A stretch of DNA of 64,000 nt. Origin: JARRLC01 sp050290865 (GTDB taxonomy: Bacteria; Pseudomonadota; Alphaproteobacteria; Rhizobiales; Rhodomicrobiaceae). The position numbers and the translations under genes are program-made. Position 1 is the first letter of the stretch. Every line of letters begins with the position of its first letter. Where the stretch lies: contig JBNKIW010000008.1 in the NCBI GenBank assembly GCA_050290865.1, positions 62,001 to 126,000 on the forward strand, in the 5' to 3' direction. A model generated the notes under the pieces. The model did not search any database and was not told the DNA's origin. It worked only from the letters and a program-made list of their open reading frames with translations. Positions 33,198-42,287 of the stretch are shown piece by piece.

Positions 33198-35126
33198 ATG
33201 ACCAAGACAGCTTTGCCTTTCGGCCTCTGGCCCTCTCCTTTGTCTCCGGAGGCGGTCGCGGGCCAGTCGGCGCGCTTTGAGAGCGTCGCCCTGAATGACG
33301 GTGTGGCGCTGTGGACCGAGTTGCGCCCGGCCGAAGGCGGCCGCGCGGTTATTGTGCGCAAGCGGCCCGGTGAGCCGCCCGAGGACATCCTTCCGCCCGG
33401 TTTTTCCGCCCGCTCGCGCGTGCACGAATATGGCGGTGGCGAGTTTCTGGCCGTGTCCGGCGCGATCTATTTCGCCAATCAGGCCGACCAGGATGTTTGG
33501 CGCCTCAGCGACGGGGCCGCGCCCGAACGCGTGACGGACGCTCCGTCCATGCGCTTCGCCGACTTCGCCCTGGATGCGGCGCGCAATCGCCTGATCGCGG
33601 TTGCCGAACGCCACGCCCTGGCCATGCCCGGCGAGCATCCCGAGAACCTTCTCGTCGCCATTGCGCTCGACGCCACGCCTGACCGTGCGGTGAGCCCGCT
33701 CGTTCGCGGCCAGGATTTCTACGCCAGCCCGCGGTTGTCGCCCGATGGCCGCCGCCTCGCCTTTCTGTCCTGGGATCTGCCGGATATGCCGTGGGAGGCC
33801 GCCGCACTCCATGTCGCCGAGGTCGGGGATGACGGCGAGATTGGACCGGCGGTCCGCATCGCGGGCGGCGGGGCTGCGGAAGGAGCGGCGTTCCAGCCCG
33901 AGTGGCGCGAGGACGGCGTGCTGGTGTTTGCCTGCGACAAGAGCGGGTGGGGCAATCTCTATGCGTGGGATGGGGCCGAAGCGACGCCGCTTCTCCCGAT
34001 CGAAGCGGAATGCGCCAAGCCGCTGTGGTCGCTGAGCGCGCGGTCTTTCGCGCTGCTGCCCGGCGGGCGCATCATCGCCTGCGCCGTGGACGGCGGCGTG
34101 GCGGGCGTGGGGGTCATCGGCAGCGACGGCGGTTTCACGCTCCTGGAGACTGGCACGTGCCATATCGGTACGCTCGCGAGCGAGGGTGGCTCGGTGATCC
34201 TGACCGGCGGGCGCGATTTCGCATCGCCCGCGATCCTCCGGCTTTCGCACGATGGCGCGCATGAGCCGCTGCGCGAGGCCGCGTCCATCGCGCTCGACGG
34301 CGAAAGCGTGTCGCCCGCGCGCCTGATCACCTTCGCGGCGGACGATGGCGGCCCGGTCTACGGCCTCTATTACGCTCCCGCAAACAGCTGCCACTGCGGC
34401 CCCAGGGGCGAATGTCCGCCTGCGATCATCGGCATTCATGGCGGACCGCATTCGCAGGCGACGCGGGGCTTGCGGCTTTCGATCCAGTACTGGACGACGC
34501 GCGGCTTCGCCTATCTCGACCTCGATTACGGCGGTTCGACCTGTTACGGCCGGGACTATCGTGCCCGGCTCGATGGGCAATGGGGCCTGCGCGATGTCGC
34601 CGATGCCGAAGCCGCTGCGCGCCACCTCGCCACCGAGGGCCTCGCGCGCCCGGACCGGATCGCGATTACCGGCGGCTCGGCGGGCGGCTACACCGTGCTG
34701 ATGGCGCTGGCGGCGACCTCGGTATTCGCGGCTGGCGCCAGCTATTACGGTGTGTCCGATCTGGCGGCGCTGCAGCGCTCGACGCACAAATTCGAGGCGG
34801 GCTACGTCTTTGGCCTGATCGGCGCGAAACCCGGTCCTGCCGGCCTGACCGACGCCAGCGATCCCGTGTTCGCCGAGCGCTCGCCGCTCGCCCGCGCGGC
34901 GGACATCACGAGTCCGGTGGTTCTGTTTCAGGGGCTGGACGACAGGGTCGTGCCGCCGGAGCAGTCGCGCCTCATCGCCGCCGAGTTGGAACGGCGCGGT
35001 GTGCCGGTGAAGCTGTTCGAGTTCGAAGGCGAAGGGCACGGCTTCCGGCGCGCCGAGAACGTGGCCAGGGCGCTGGCCGAAGAATACGCGTTCTACGTTG
35101 GTGCCTTCGGGCTCGAAGACGCCTGA
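33198..35126 (+). CDS. S9 family prolyl oligopeptidase-like serine peptidase
   Basis: This 642-residue protein has an N-terminal beta-propeller (about 20-380, with SPRLSPDGRRLAFLSWD and AAFQPEWREDGVLVFACD) and a C-terminal alpha/beta hydrolase. The nucleophile serine lies in TGGSAGGYT, the aspartate in GLDDRVVPPEQ and the histidine in GEGHGFR. An oxyanion-loop GIHGGPHSQ is also present. No signal peptide is visible, so a cytosolic acylaminoacyl- or dipeptidyl-peptidase is likely. ATG at 33198 follows a weak CAGGA. It converges on the glycogen operon with only 9 bases between the stops. Confidence 0.9.
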   Translation: MTKTALPFGLWPSPLSPEAVAGQSARFESVALNDGVALWTELRPAEGGRAVIVRKRPGEPPEDILPPGFSARSRVHEYGGGEFLAVSGAIYFANQADQDVWRLSDGAAPERVTDAPSMRFADFALDAARNRLIAVAERHALAMPGEHPENLLVAIALDATPDRAVSPLVRGQDFYASPRLSPDGRRLAFLSWDLPDMPWEAAALHVAEVGDDGEIGPAVRIAGGGAAEGAAFQPEWREDGVLVFACDKSGWGNLYAWDGAEATPLLPIEAECAKPLWSLSARSFALLPGGRIIACAVDGGVAGVGVIGSDGGFTLLETGTCHIGTLASEGGSVILTGGRDFASPAILRLSHDGAHEPLREAASIALDGESVSPARLITFAADDGGPVYGLYYAPANSCHCGPRGECPPAIIGIHGGPHSQATRGLRLSIQYWTTRGFAYLDLDYGGSTCYGRDYRARLDGQWGLRDVADAEAAARHLATEGLARPDRIAITGGSAGGYTVLMALAATSVFAAGASYYGVSDLAALQRSTHKFEAGYVFGLIGAKPGPAGLTDASDPVFAERSPLARAADITSPVVLFQGLDDRVVPPEQSRLIAAELERRGVPVKLFEFEGEGHGFRRAENVARALAEEYAFYVGAFGLEDA

Positions 35127-35135
35127 TCCCGGCCG

Positions 35136-38100
35136 TTACCGCCGCCGTGGCAGCGTGGCGAGAGCGTCGCGCAGTTTCTCCAGTGGCAGGCCGAGCCGCC
35201 GGCGCCAGTTCGGCCGTTCGTCAACTGTGCCGGGCAGGTTGACCGCCGTCACTTCGCCCGCGAGGTCGTCCAACTGCGCCATGGCCAGGCAGGAAGGCGT
35301 CTGCGCGATGAACCGGTGCGCGGCCGCAGCGAGCTGAGGGCCGGGGAGTGTCGAGAGGTCGTGGAGGCCGCCGAAATCGCCCAGGCCGAGCATATGCGCC
35401 AAAGCGCGCTTGTCGGCCAGGCGGTGGGCCCGCGCAGCGGCGGCTTCGCTGGCGGATATGAGGCCGAGCGCTTCCCGCTCCCGGATATCCTCGCCCATCC
35501 ACCATCCGACAAGCGTGGGCAGATCGTGCGTGGAAACGCAGGCGGCCGCCATCGCGGGATAGGCTTCGGGCGACCTGAAGGCTTCGCCATGGCGCTCAAA
35601 CCACATCACGCGGTAACTCAGGATGCCCGCGCCGTCCATGACCTCCCGGAAATTCTCCGGAACCGTGCCGAGATCCTCTCCGACGACCACGGAGGATGCG
35701 CGCACGCTCTCCAGCGCGATCTGCGCGACGAGATCGCTCACGGGGTAGGAGAGGTAGGCGCCCTCGCCCGCTCTGGCTCCGTCGGGGATAACGAAGAGGC
35801 GCATCAGCCCCATGACATGGTCGATGCGCAGGAGCCCGGCGTAGCGCATGTTCGCCGCCGTCACCTCGTTGAAGAGCCAGAAGCCGGAGGCCCGCCACCC
35901 CAGCGGATCGGGGGGCTGGAGGCCCCAGTTCTGTCCGCCGGGCGCCAGCAGATCGGGGGGCGCGCCGATCGAGGCATTGGAGAGGAACTGATCGGCATTC
36001 GCCCAGACTTCGGCTCCGTCCGGTGCCGCGCCGACGGCGAGATCGCGGTAGAAGCCGAGCGACAGCCCCGATTCGCGCGCGCGCGCCGCCGCATCGCCGA
36101 GTTGCCGGTCCGCAAGCCATTGCAGGAAGAGATGAAAGCGGACAAGGGGGCCGTGTTCGGCCGCGAAGGCGTCGAGCGCGTGCGGATCGCATGTCGACAG
36201 ACCGGCGGGCCACTGGCGCCACGCGGCGTCCTCGCGGATCTCGCTGATGGCCTGGAAACAGGCGAAATCCCAGAGGCTGCGCCCGCCCGCCGTACTGAAC
36301 GCCTCGAAATCGCGGCGCAGATCGGAGGTAGGCGGATGCGCGTCGAAATCCTCGAAGGCCGCCATGAGAATGGCCCGCTTCGCCGTCCACACGCCTGCAT
36401 AATCAACGAGCGGGAGACCGGCCAGCGTCTCCAGCGCACCGGCACGTTCCGCGAGAGCGTCGGCCAGCCTGCCGCCGCCCTTGATGGCCGTCACGTCGAT
36501 ATAGATCGGGTCGAGGAAACGGCGGTCCGAGGGATAATAGGGGCTGGCGCGGCCGCGATGCGCCGGAAACAGGGCATGCAGAGGATTGAACCCGACGGTC
36601 GCGGCACCCGCTTCGGCGGCGATCCCGGCAAGCTGGCCGAGCGCCGTGAAATCGCCAATGCCCTGATCGCCCGCCCGTCGCAGCGCATAGGCCTGTGCCG
36701 CCACGCCGGTGGCGCGGCCGCCCGAAGCGAATCTGGGGGGCAGGTAGCAGCTTCGCGGCGCAACCGTCAGATGGCAGGCGATATCGGGATCTTCGTCCAG
36801 CACGACACGGTGGCGTCCGGCGGGCTGCGGCGGCAGCGTGACCCGTGCCCAGTCGGTGCGCCGCCCGTCGATGCCGGTCGTCCGCGCGAAGTTCAGTTCG
36901 CTGGGAGCGAGGCGGACGGGCGCGGTGCTGCCGTCCTCGCGCTCGATGATGACGGCGGTCGGTACGCGCGGGCCGCGAAGCGCCATCCTCAGCGCGACCG
37001 GCGCACTGCTGCGGGCGACGGCGCTGAGGGGCAGCGTGCGGCGGTCCTGCATCTCCGCGAGCCGTGCAAGGCTTTCGCGAACCTGCGGCGCAGAATCGGC
37101 GGGGTAACCCATGGCGGCAAGCAGGGCGCGTTTCGTGGCGTCGGTCACGACGTGCCGCGTGCCGTCGATGTCATGCCAGTCCGCAGCGATGCCCGCGCCG
37201 CGCGTCAGACGGTTGAGCAGGTCCTGCGGCGGAGCGGAGCGCGGCGCCGTGCGGCGCTCGGCGTGGTCCGCACAGTCCTCCAGGACCACGACCGAGCGGG
37301 CGGGGACGGTGATCGCATCGCCCGTCCGGTAAATCGTTTCACCCGCGTCGCCGGTTTCCTCCGACGTATCCAGGCAGACCCGCCAGCACCGGCCGTGCAG
37401 CGGGTCCGGCAGCGTTACCTCGACCGGCTTGCGGCCCGCATGCAGCGCCACGATGAGGCGGTCCGCGGGCGTCTCGCCCGCCGCAGGGACGTGGAGCGCC
37501 GCGATGATGGTACGGCCCCCGGGAGCCTCCCAATCGCTGGGCTGCATAGCGCTGCCATCCGGCTTGCGCCACTCCACGTCGGGCAGGAGCGAGGCATCGA
37601 GGGCCTCGCCGGTCAGGAATACGTCGCGCTTGAGGGCCGGATGCGCCGCGCGCAACGCCGTGAGCCGTGCGGTGAACGCCGCGAGTGTCTGGTCGCCTGC
37701 ATCCCAATCGAGCCAGGATGTGACGTTGTCCTGCGCATAGGCGTTGTTGTTGCCGCCCTGGGTCCGCCCGAACTCCGCGCCCATCGCCAAGAGTGGTGTG
37801 CCGCGCGCGAGCATGAGCGAGGCCAGCAGATTGCGCTGATCGCGTCGTCTGGCCGCCAGAATTGCCGGATCGTGCGTCGCGCCTTCGGTGCCGTTGTTCC
37901 AGGAATAATTGGCGTTGGTGCCGTCGTTGTTATCCTCGCCATTGGCCTCGTTGCGCTTCCACTCGTATGAAACGAGGTCGGCGAGGGTGAAACCGTCATG
38001 CGCCACGATGTAGTTGATGCTTCGCGACGGCGGGCGGTGCGGCGCGAAGATGTCCGACGAACCGGACAGCCGCGTGGCGACTTCGGCGGTCATGCCATCG

Positions 38101-39347
38101 TCTCCGCGCCAGAATTGCCGCAGCGCATCGCGGAACTGGTCGTTCCACTCGCCCCACAAATCGGGGAACGCACCGACCCGGTAGCCGCCGGGACCGATGT
38201 CCCACGGCTCGGCGATCAGCCGTAATCCGCGCAGGAGCGGGTCCTGCCCCAGGGCGGTCAGAAGCGGCGCAGCCGGATCGAACCCTTCCTCGCGGCGCCC
38301 GAGCGTCGTGGCGAGATCGAAACGGAAGCCGTCCACGCCACCGAATGCCGCCCAGCTTCGCAAAGCATCCATCGCCAAGCGCACCACGGGCGGGCGGTCG
38401 AGCGCCAGCGTGTTGCCGCATCCGGTGTCGTTGATGGGGGTGCGCGGATTGCCGGACATGAGCCGGTAATAGGTGGCGTTGTCGATGCCGCGCAGGGAGA
38501 GCGTCGGTCCGAGCGAGTCGCCCTCGCCAGTGTGGTTGAGCACGACGTCGATGATGACTTCGATACCAGCGGCCTGCAGCGCGGCGACACTCGTCCTGAC
38601 CTCGTCCCAGCCGCCCGGCGCCAGCCGCGGATCGGGCACCATGAACGCGACGGGGTTGTAGCCCCAGTAGTTGTTGAGCCCGCGGGCGGAGAGATGGCGC
38701 TCGTCCACCCATGCCGCCGCGGGCATGATCTCGATGGCCGTCACCCCGAGCCGGGTCAGGTGCTCGACGGATGCAGGGGATGCGAGTGCCGCGAACGTTC
38801 CGCGTCGCCCCTCGGCCACCTGCGCGTTCAGCTTGGTGAAGCCGCGCGTATGCAGCTCATAAATGACCATGTCCGACCAGGGCTTGCGGGCGCGGCGGAC
38901 GGGGTCGGCTGTTTCCGGCTCGATGGCTACCGCCTTCGGCATGAAGGGCGCGCTGTCGGTTCCATCGAATTTCAGATCGCCGTCGGGGCTGTCGGGGCGG
39001 CAGCCGAACATGGTGGTCGAAAGGGTGAAGGGACGGTCGAGCGCCAGCGCATAGGGGTCGAGGAGAAGCTTAGCGGGATTGAAGCGGTGCCCCTCCAGGG
39101 GCGCATAGGGGCCATGGACGCGCAAGCCATAGCGCTGGCCCTCGGCAATCCCCTTGAAATGTCCGTGGAACACGTTGCCCGTCCGGCAGGGAAGGCGGAA
39201 ACGCCCGATCTCCCTCTCGCCGCGGTCATCGAACAGGCAGAGCTCGATGGCCGTGGCATGCGCGGAGAACACCGCTACATTGGCGCCGCGCGCGTCCAGC
39301 CTCAGGCCGAGCGGCTCCGGCGATCCGTCGGTCAGCCGGAATGGCAT
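35136..39347 (-). CDS. glgX-malQ: GlgX-MalQ fusion: glycogen debranching enzyme plus 4-alpha-glucanotransferase
   Basis: This 1403-residue protein joins two enzymes in one frame. Residues 1-690 are GlgX: a CBM48-like start (EPLGLRLDARGANVAVFSAH) and a GH13 barrel with nucleophile Asp344 (GFRFDLATTLG), acid Glu380 (IAEPWDIG) and Asp451 (VAHDGFTLAD). After a short linker (about 690-705), residues about 708-1403 are MalQ (GH77): N-terminal GIAADWHDIDGTRHVV, nucleophile Asp1176 (LLRIDHVMG), acid Glu1224 (VVGEDLGTVP) and Asp1275 (STHDLPTLVG). Both active sites are complete. GlgX should cut branch stubs left by the phosphorylase, and MalQ should recombine the released maltodextrins. The gene overlaps glgA by 16 bases and ends the glg operon. 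Confidence 0.95.
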   Translation of the reverse strand: MPFRLTDGSPEPLGLRLDARGANVAVFSAHATAIELCLFDDRGEREIGRFRLPCRTGNVFHGHFKGIAEGQRYGLRVHGPYAPLEGHRFNPAKLLLDPYALALDRPFTLSTTMFGCRPDSPDGDLKFDGTDSAPFMPKAVAIEPETADPVRRARKPWSDMVIYELHTRGFTKLNAQVAEGRRGTFAALASPASVEHLTRLGVTAIEIMPAAAWVDERHLSARGLNNYWGYNPVAFMVPDPRLAPGGWDEVRTSVAALQAAGIEVIIDVVLNHTGEGDSLGPTLSLRGIDNATYYRLMSGNPRTPINDTGCGNTLALDRPPVVRLAMDALRSWAAFGGVDGFRFDLATTLGRREEGFDPAAPLLTALGQDPLLRGLRLIAEPWDIGPGGYRVGAFPDLWGEWNDQFRDALRQFWRGDDGMTAEVATRLSGSSDIFAPHRPPSRSINYIVAHDGFTLADLVSYEWKRNEANGEDNNDGTNANYSWNNGTEGATHDPAILAARRRDQRNLLASLMLARGTPLLAMGAEFGRTQGGNNNAYAQDNVTSWLDWDAGDQTLAAFTARLTALRAAHPALKRDVFLTGEALDASLLPDVEWRKPDGSAMQPSDWEAPGGRTIIAALHVPAAGETPADRLIVALHAGRKPVEVTLPDPLHGRCWRVCLDTSEETGDAGETIYRTGDAITVPARSVVVLEDCADHAERRTAPRSAPPQDLLNRLTRGAGIAADWHDIDGTRHVVTDATKRALLAAMGYPADSAPQVRESLARLAEMQDRRTLPLSAVARSSAPVALRMALRGPRVPTAVIIEREDGSTAPVRLAPSELNFARTTGIDGRRTDWARVTLPPQPAGRHRVVLDEDPDIACHLTVAPRSCYLPPRFASGGRATGVAAQAYALRRAGDQGIGDFTALGQLAGIAAEAGAATVGFNPLHALFPAHRGRASPYYPSDRRFLDPIYIDVTAIKGGGRLADALAERAGALETLAGLPLVDYAGVWTAKRAILMAAFEDFDAHPPTSDLRRDFEAFSTAGGRSLWDFACFQAISEIREDAAWRQWPAGLSTCDPHALDAFAAEHGPLVRFHLFLQWLADRQLGDAAARARESGLSLGFYRDLAVGAAPDGAEVWANADQFLSNASIGAPPDLLAPGGQNWGLQPPDPLGWRASGFWLFNEVTAANMRYAGLLRIDHVMGLMRLFVIPDGARAGEGAYLSYPVSDLVAQIALESVRASSVVVGEDLGTVPENFREVMDGAGILSYRVMWFERHGEAFRSPEAYPAMAAACVSTHDLPTLVGWWMGEDIREREALGLISASEAAAARAHRLADKRALAHMLGLGDFGGLHDLSTLPGPQLAAAAHRFIAQTPSCLAMAQLDDLAGEVTAVNLPGTVDERPNWRRRLGLPLEKLRDALATLPRRR

Positions 39348-40798
39348 GAACCCTCCGCCAGCAAGTCTCGATACAGCGCCGCATACCGCTTCGCCGGCCC
39401 ATGCCAGGATGTTTCCGTCGCCATGCCGTTCTTCTGTATCCGCCGCCAGATTTCCCCATTCCGGTAAAGCGCTGCCGTCCTGCGCAGGGCCGCCCCCAGC
39501 GCATCCGCCGTTACGGGGACGAACTGCACGCCGGTCGCAACGCCCGCGGCCACCGCCATTTCGTTGGCGTCGATGATGGTATCGGCCAGCCCGCCGACCC
39601 GCGCCACGACGGGAATTGCGCCATAGCGCAGAGCGGCGAGTTGCGTCAGGCCGCAGGGCTCGTAGCGCGACGGCACGAGAAGGGCGTCCACGCCAGCCTG
39701 AATACGGTGCGCAAGAACCTCGTCATAACCGAGGCGGACGCCGATCCGGCCGGGATGCGCGGCGGCGGCGGCCTGGAACTGCTCCTCGAGCTCGGTGTCG
39801 CCCGCGCCGAGGAGCGCGAGCTGCATGTTCTCCTCCAACAGTACCGGCAGCGCTTCCAGGAGCAGATCGAGGCCTTTCTGCGACGTCAGGCGGCTGATGA
39901 CGCCCGTAAGCAGCGTCCCCGGCTCGTCGTCGAGACCGAACTCCGCCTGCAGCGCGGCCTTGTTGGCGGCCCGGGCTTCGAGCGTCCCGGCGTCATAGGT
40001 CGTGTCGAGGTGCCGGTCGTTGGCGGGGTTCCAGACCTTGGTGTCGAGGCCGTTCAGGATGCCGCTCACCCGTCCGGCCCGCGCGCGCAGCACGCCGTCG
40101 AGCCCCATGCCGCTTTCTTCGAGCTGCATTTCGACGGCATAGGATGGCGAGACGGCGGTGATGCGGTCGCTGAGCTGCAGCGCCGCCTTCAGAAAACAGA
40201 TCTTGCCGAAATGCTCCACCCCGTCGAATCTGAGCGCCTTTCGCGGCAGATCGAGCACAGTGAGCAGATCCGCCGGGAACGAGCCCTGATAGCCGTGATT
40301 GTGCACGGTGATGACGGTGCCGGGCCCAGCATGGCCGCTGTAATGCAGATAAGCGGGCGCGAGACCGGCGTGCCAGTCATGCGCGTGAACAACATCGGGG
40401 GTGTAGCCGGGGAGCAGCCCCAGGCCGATAGCAGCCGCCACCTTGGAGAGCGCGGCGAAGCGCAGCGCATTGTCGGGCCAGTCCGCGCCGCCCGGCCCGA
40501 GATAGGGATTGCCCTGCCGCGAATAGAGATGCGGCGCGTCGAGGATGAACAGTTCGAGGTTCCCGGCGTGTCCGGCGAGCAGACGCGCGCTGCCGCCGAA
40601 AAGCACCGGGAAGCGGTGCACGACCTTGCTGGTTTCCAGCTTTCCCATCACGGCCGGATAGCCGGGCACGAGGGTGGACATCTCGATCCCTTCCGGCTCG
40701 ACCGCGGCGGGCAGCGCGCCCACGACGTCGGCCAGACCGCCCGTCTTGATGAGCGGGTAGATCTCGGAGGCCACTGAAAGGATTTGCAGTGAGGTCAT
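39332..40798 (-). CDS. glgA: Glycogen synthase (GlgA)
   Basis: This 488-residue GT5 enzyme adds glucose from ADP-glucose to glycogen. The ADP-glucose-binding KTGGLADVVGALP motif starts at Lys18. The C-terminal domain has VPSRYEPCGLTQLAALRYG with the catalytic glutamate. The middle motif ITVHNHGYQGSFPADL is intact. ATG 40798 overlaps the glgC stop by four bases (ATGA), so translation is coupled; a longer frame to 40837 runs into glgC. Confidence 0.97.
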   Translation of the reverse strand: MTSLQILSVASEIYPLIKTGGLADVVGALPAAVEPEGIEMSTLVPGYPAVMGKLETSKVVHRFPVLFGGSARLLAGHAGNLELFILDAPHLYSRQGNPYLGPGGADWPDNALRFAALSKVAAAIGLGLLPGYTPDVVHAHDWHAGLAPAYLHYSGHAGPGTVITVHNHGYQGSFPADLLTVLDLPRKALRFDGVEHFGKICFLKAALQLSDRITAVSPSYAVEMQLEESGMGLDGVLRARAGRVSGILNGLDTKVWNPANDRHLDTTYDAGTLEARAANKAALQAEFGLDDEPGTLLTGVISRLTSQKGLDLLLEALPVLLEENMQLALLGAGDTELEEQFQAAAAAHPGRIGVRLGYDEVLAHRIQAGVDALLVPSRYEPCGLTQLAALRYGAIPVVARVGGLADTIIDANEMAVAAGVATGVQFVPVTADALGAALRRTAALYRNGEIWRRIQKNGMATETSWHGPAKRYAALYRDLLAEGSCHSG

Positions 40799-42057
40799 AC
40801 GTCCAGCCTGTCGATCATGGGCTGCGTGATGAGGCATACGCCCCGCTCGGTGCGGCGGAACCGCTGGGCGTCGAGTTCCGGGTCCTCGCCGACCACCATC
40901 CCGTCGGGGATCTTCACGCCTGCATCGACGACCACGTTCTTCAGCCGCGCCGAACGTCCGATATGCACATAGGGGAGTATGACGGCGTTCTCCACGTCGG
41001 CGTAGGAATTGACGCGTCCGCCGGTGGACAGAAGCGTGTGCCGCAGCGAGGCGCCGGACACGATACAGCCGCCCGAGACCAGCGACGAAATCGCCTGGCC
41101 GCGGCGCCCGTCCTCGTCGTGGACGAATTTCGCGGGCGGTGTGATCTCGCTGTAGGTCCAGATCGGCCAGCCCTGATCATAGAGATCGAGCTCCGGCACG
41201 ATGTCGGTCAGATCGATGTTCGCCGCCCAATAGGCGTCCACGGTGCCGACGTCGCGCCAATAGGCGCATCTCTCGGCGCTGGAGCGCACGCAGGAACGCT
41301 GGAAACTGTGAGCGACGGCGCGGCCGTGGGTGACGAGATACGGGATCACGTCCTTGCCAAAATCGTGGCTGGAAAACGGGTCGGCCGCATCGCGCCGCAA
41401 CTGGTCGATGAGAAAATTCGTCTCGAAGACGTAGATCCCCATGCTCGCCAGCGATTTCTCCGGATTGCCCGGGATCCCCGGCGGGTCGGCTGGCTTTTCC
41501 AGAAAAAACTGGATTTCGTCCCGGTCGTCCACATCCATGACGCCGAATGACGACGCTTCCTCGCGCGGGACTTCGAGACAGCCGACGGTCACATCGGCGT
41601 TCTGATCCACATGCTGTTGCAGCATGTGTTCGTAGTCCATCTTGTAGATGTGATCCCCGGCCAGTACGACGATATATTGGGGGGCATAGCCTTCGATGAT
41701 GTCGATGTTCTGATAGACGGCGTCGGCGGTGCCGACATACCATTGCTTTTCCGAAACACGCTGGCTTGCGGGCAGGATATCGAAGCTTTCGTTACGCACC
41801 GGCCGGAGGAAATTCCAGCCGCGGTGCAGATGGCGGATGAGGCTGTGCGCCTTGTACTGTGTAGCCACGGCGATGTGCCTGATGCCCGAATTGAACGCAT
41901 TCGACAGCGCGAAATCGACGATCCGCGATTTGCCGCCGAAATAGACGGCGGGCTTGGCGCGCCGGTCGGTCAACTCTTCCAGACGGCTGCCGCGCCCCCC
42001 CGCGAGGACGTAGGCCATGGCGTGCCGGGCGAGGGGCGATGTTCCTGCGGGTTGCAT
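40795..42057 (-). CDS. glgC: Glucose-1-phosphate adenylyltransferase (GlgC)
   Basis: This 420-residue protein makes ADP-glucose, the committed precursor of glycogen. The nucleotidyltransferase domain has LAGGRGSRLEELTDRRAKPA, then the glucose-1-phosphate site region FFLEKPADPP and GIYVFETNFL. The C-terminal left-handed beta-helix is visible in SGGCIVSGASLRHTLLSTGG. A GGGAGGAG element precedes the start. A hairpin-forming inverted repeat lies 32 bases upstream. Confidence 0.97.
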   Translation of the reverse strand: MQPAGTSPLARHAMAYVLAGGRGSRLEELTDRRAKPAVYFGGKSRIVDFALSNAFNSGIRHIAVATQYKAHSLIRHLHRGWNFLRPVRNESFDILPASQRVSEKQWYVGTADAVYQNIDIIEGYAPQYIVVLAGDHIYKMDYEHMLQQHVDQNADVTVGCLEVPREEASSFGVMDVDDRDEIQFFLEKPADPPGIPGNPEKSLASMGIYVFETNFLIDQLRRDAADPFSSHDFGKDVIPYLVTHGRAVAHSFQRSCVRSSAERCAYWRDVGTVDAYWAANIDLTDIVPELDLYDQGWPIWTYSEITPPAKFVHDEDGRRGQAISSLVSGGCIVSGASLRHTLLSTGGRVNSYADVENAVILPYVHIGRSARLKNVVVDAGVKIPDGMVVGEDPELDAQRFRRTERGVCLITQPMIDRLDV

Positions 42058-42089
42058 TGGCTCCTCCCGATACCTTTCATCGGAGTGTG

Positions 42090-42109
42090 ATGATTCCGGG
42101 CCGAATCAT
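42090..42109. promoter_or_regulatory. Inverted repeat in the glgC leader
   Basis: ATGATTC-CGGGCC-GAATCAT has perfect 7-bp arms and a 6-bp spacer whose own bases are partly self-complementary. It lies 32-52 bases upstream of the glgC start in the 230-base gap after glgB. It could be an operator for a dimeric regulator or an RNA hairpin that separates glgB from glgCAX expression. Confidence 0.4.
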
Positions 42110-42287
42110 CCCTCCCTTGTCATGGCCGCTGACAGATCCACCCGGTCCCAAGGCCATGAGACGCCCAGCATTTCCGCCGCTGCCCTGGAGGTCCGGACCG
42201 CATCCCGCCTCGGCGGTGAGCGGCCGGGTGAAGCAATCGGCGTTCATCCTGACACAGTGAGATATACGTAGCCTGTATGTCGGTGGT

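Noticed and set aside
35316..37970. An 884-codon open frame on the plus strand
   Set aside because: It is antisense to the GlgX-MalQ fusion, whose two sets of catalytic motifs are clear. The plus-strand translation has no recognisable domain.
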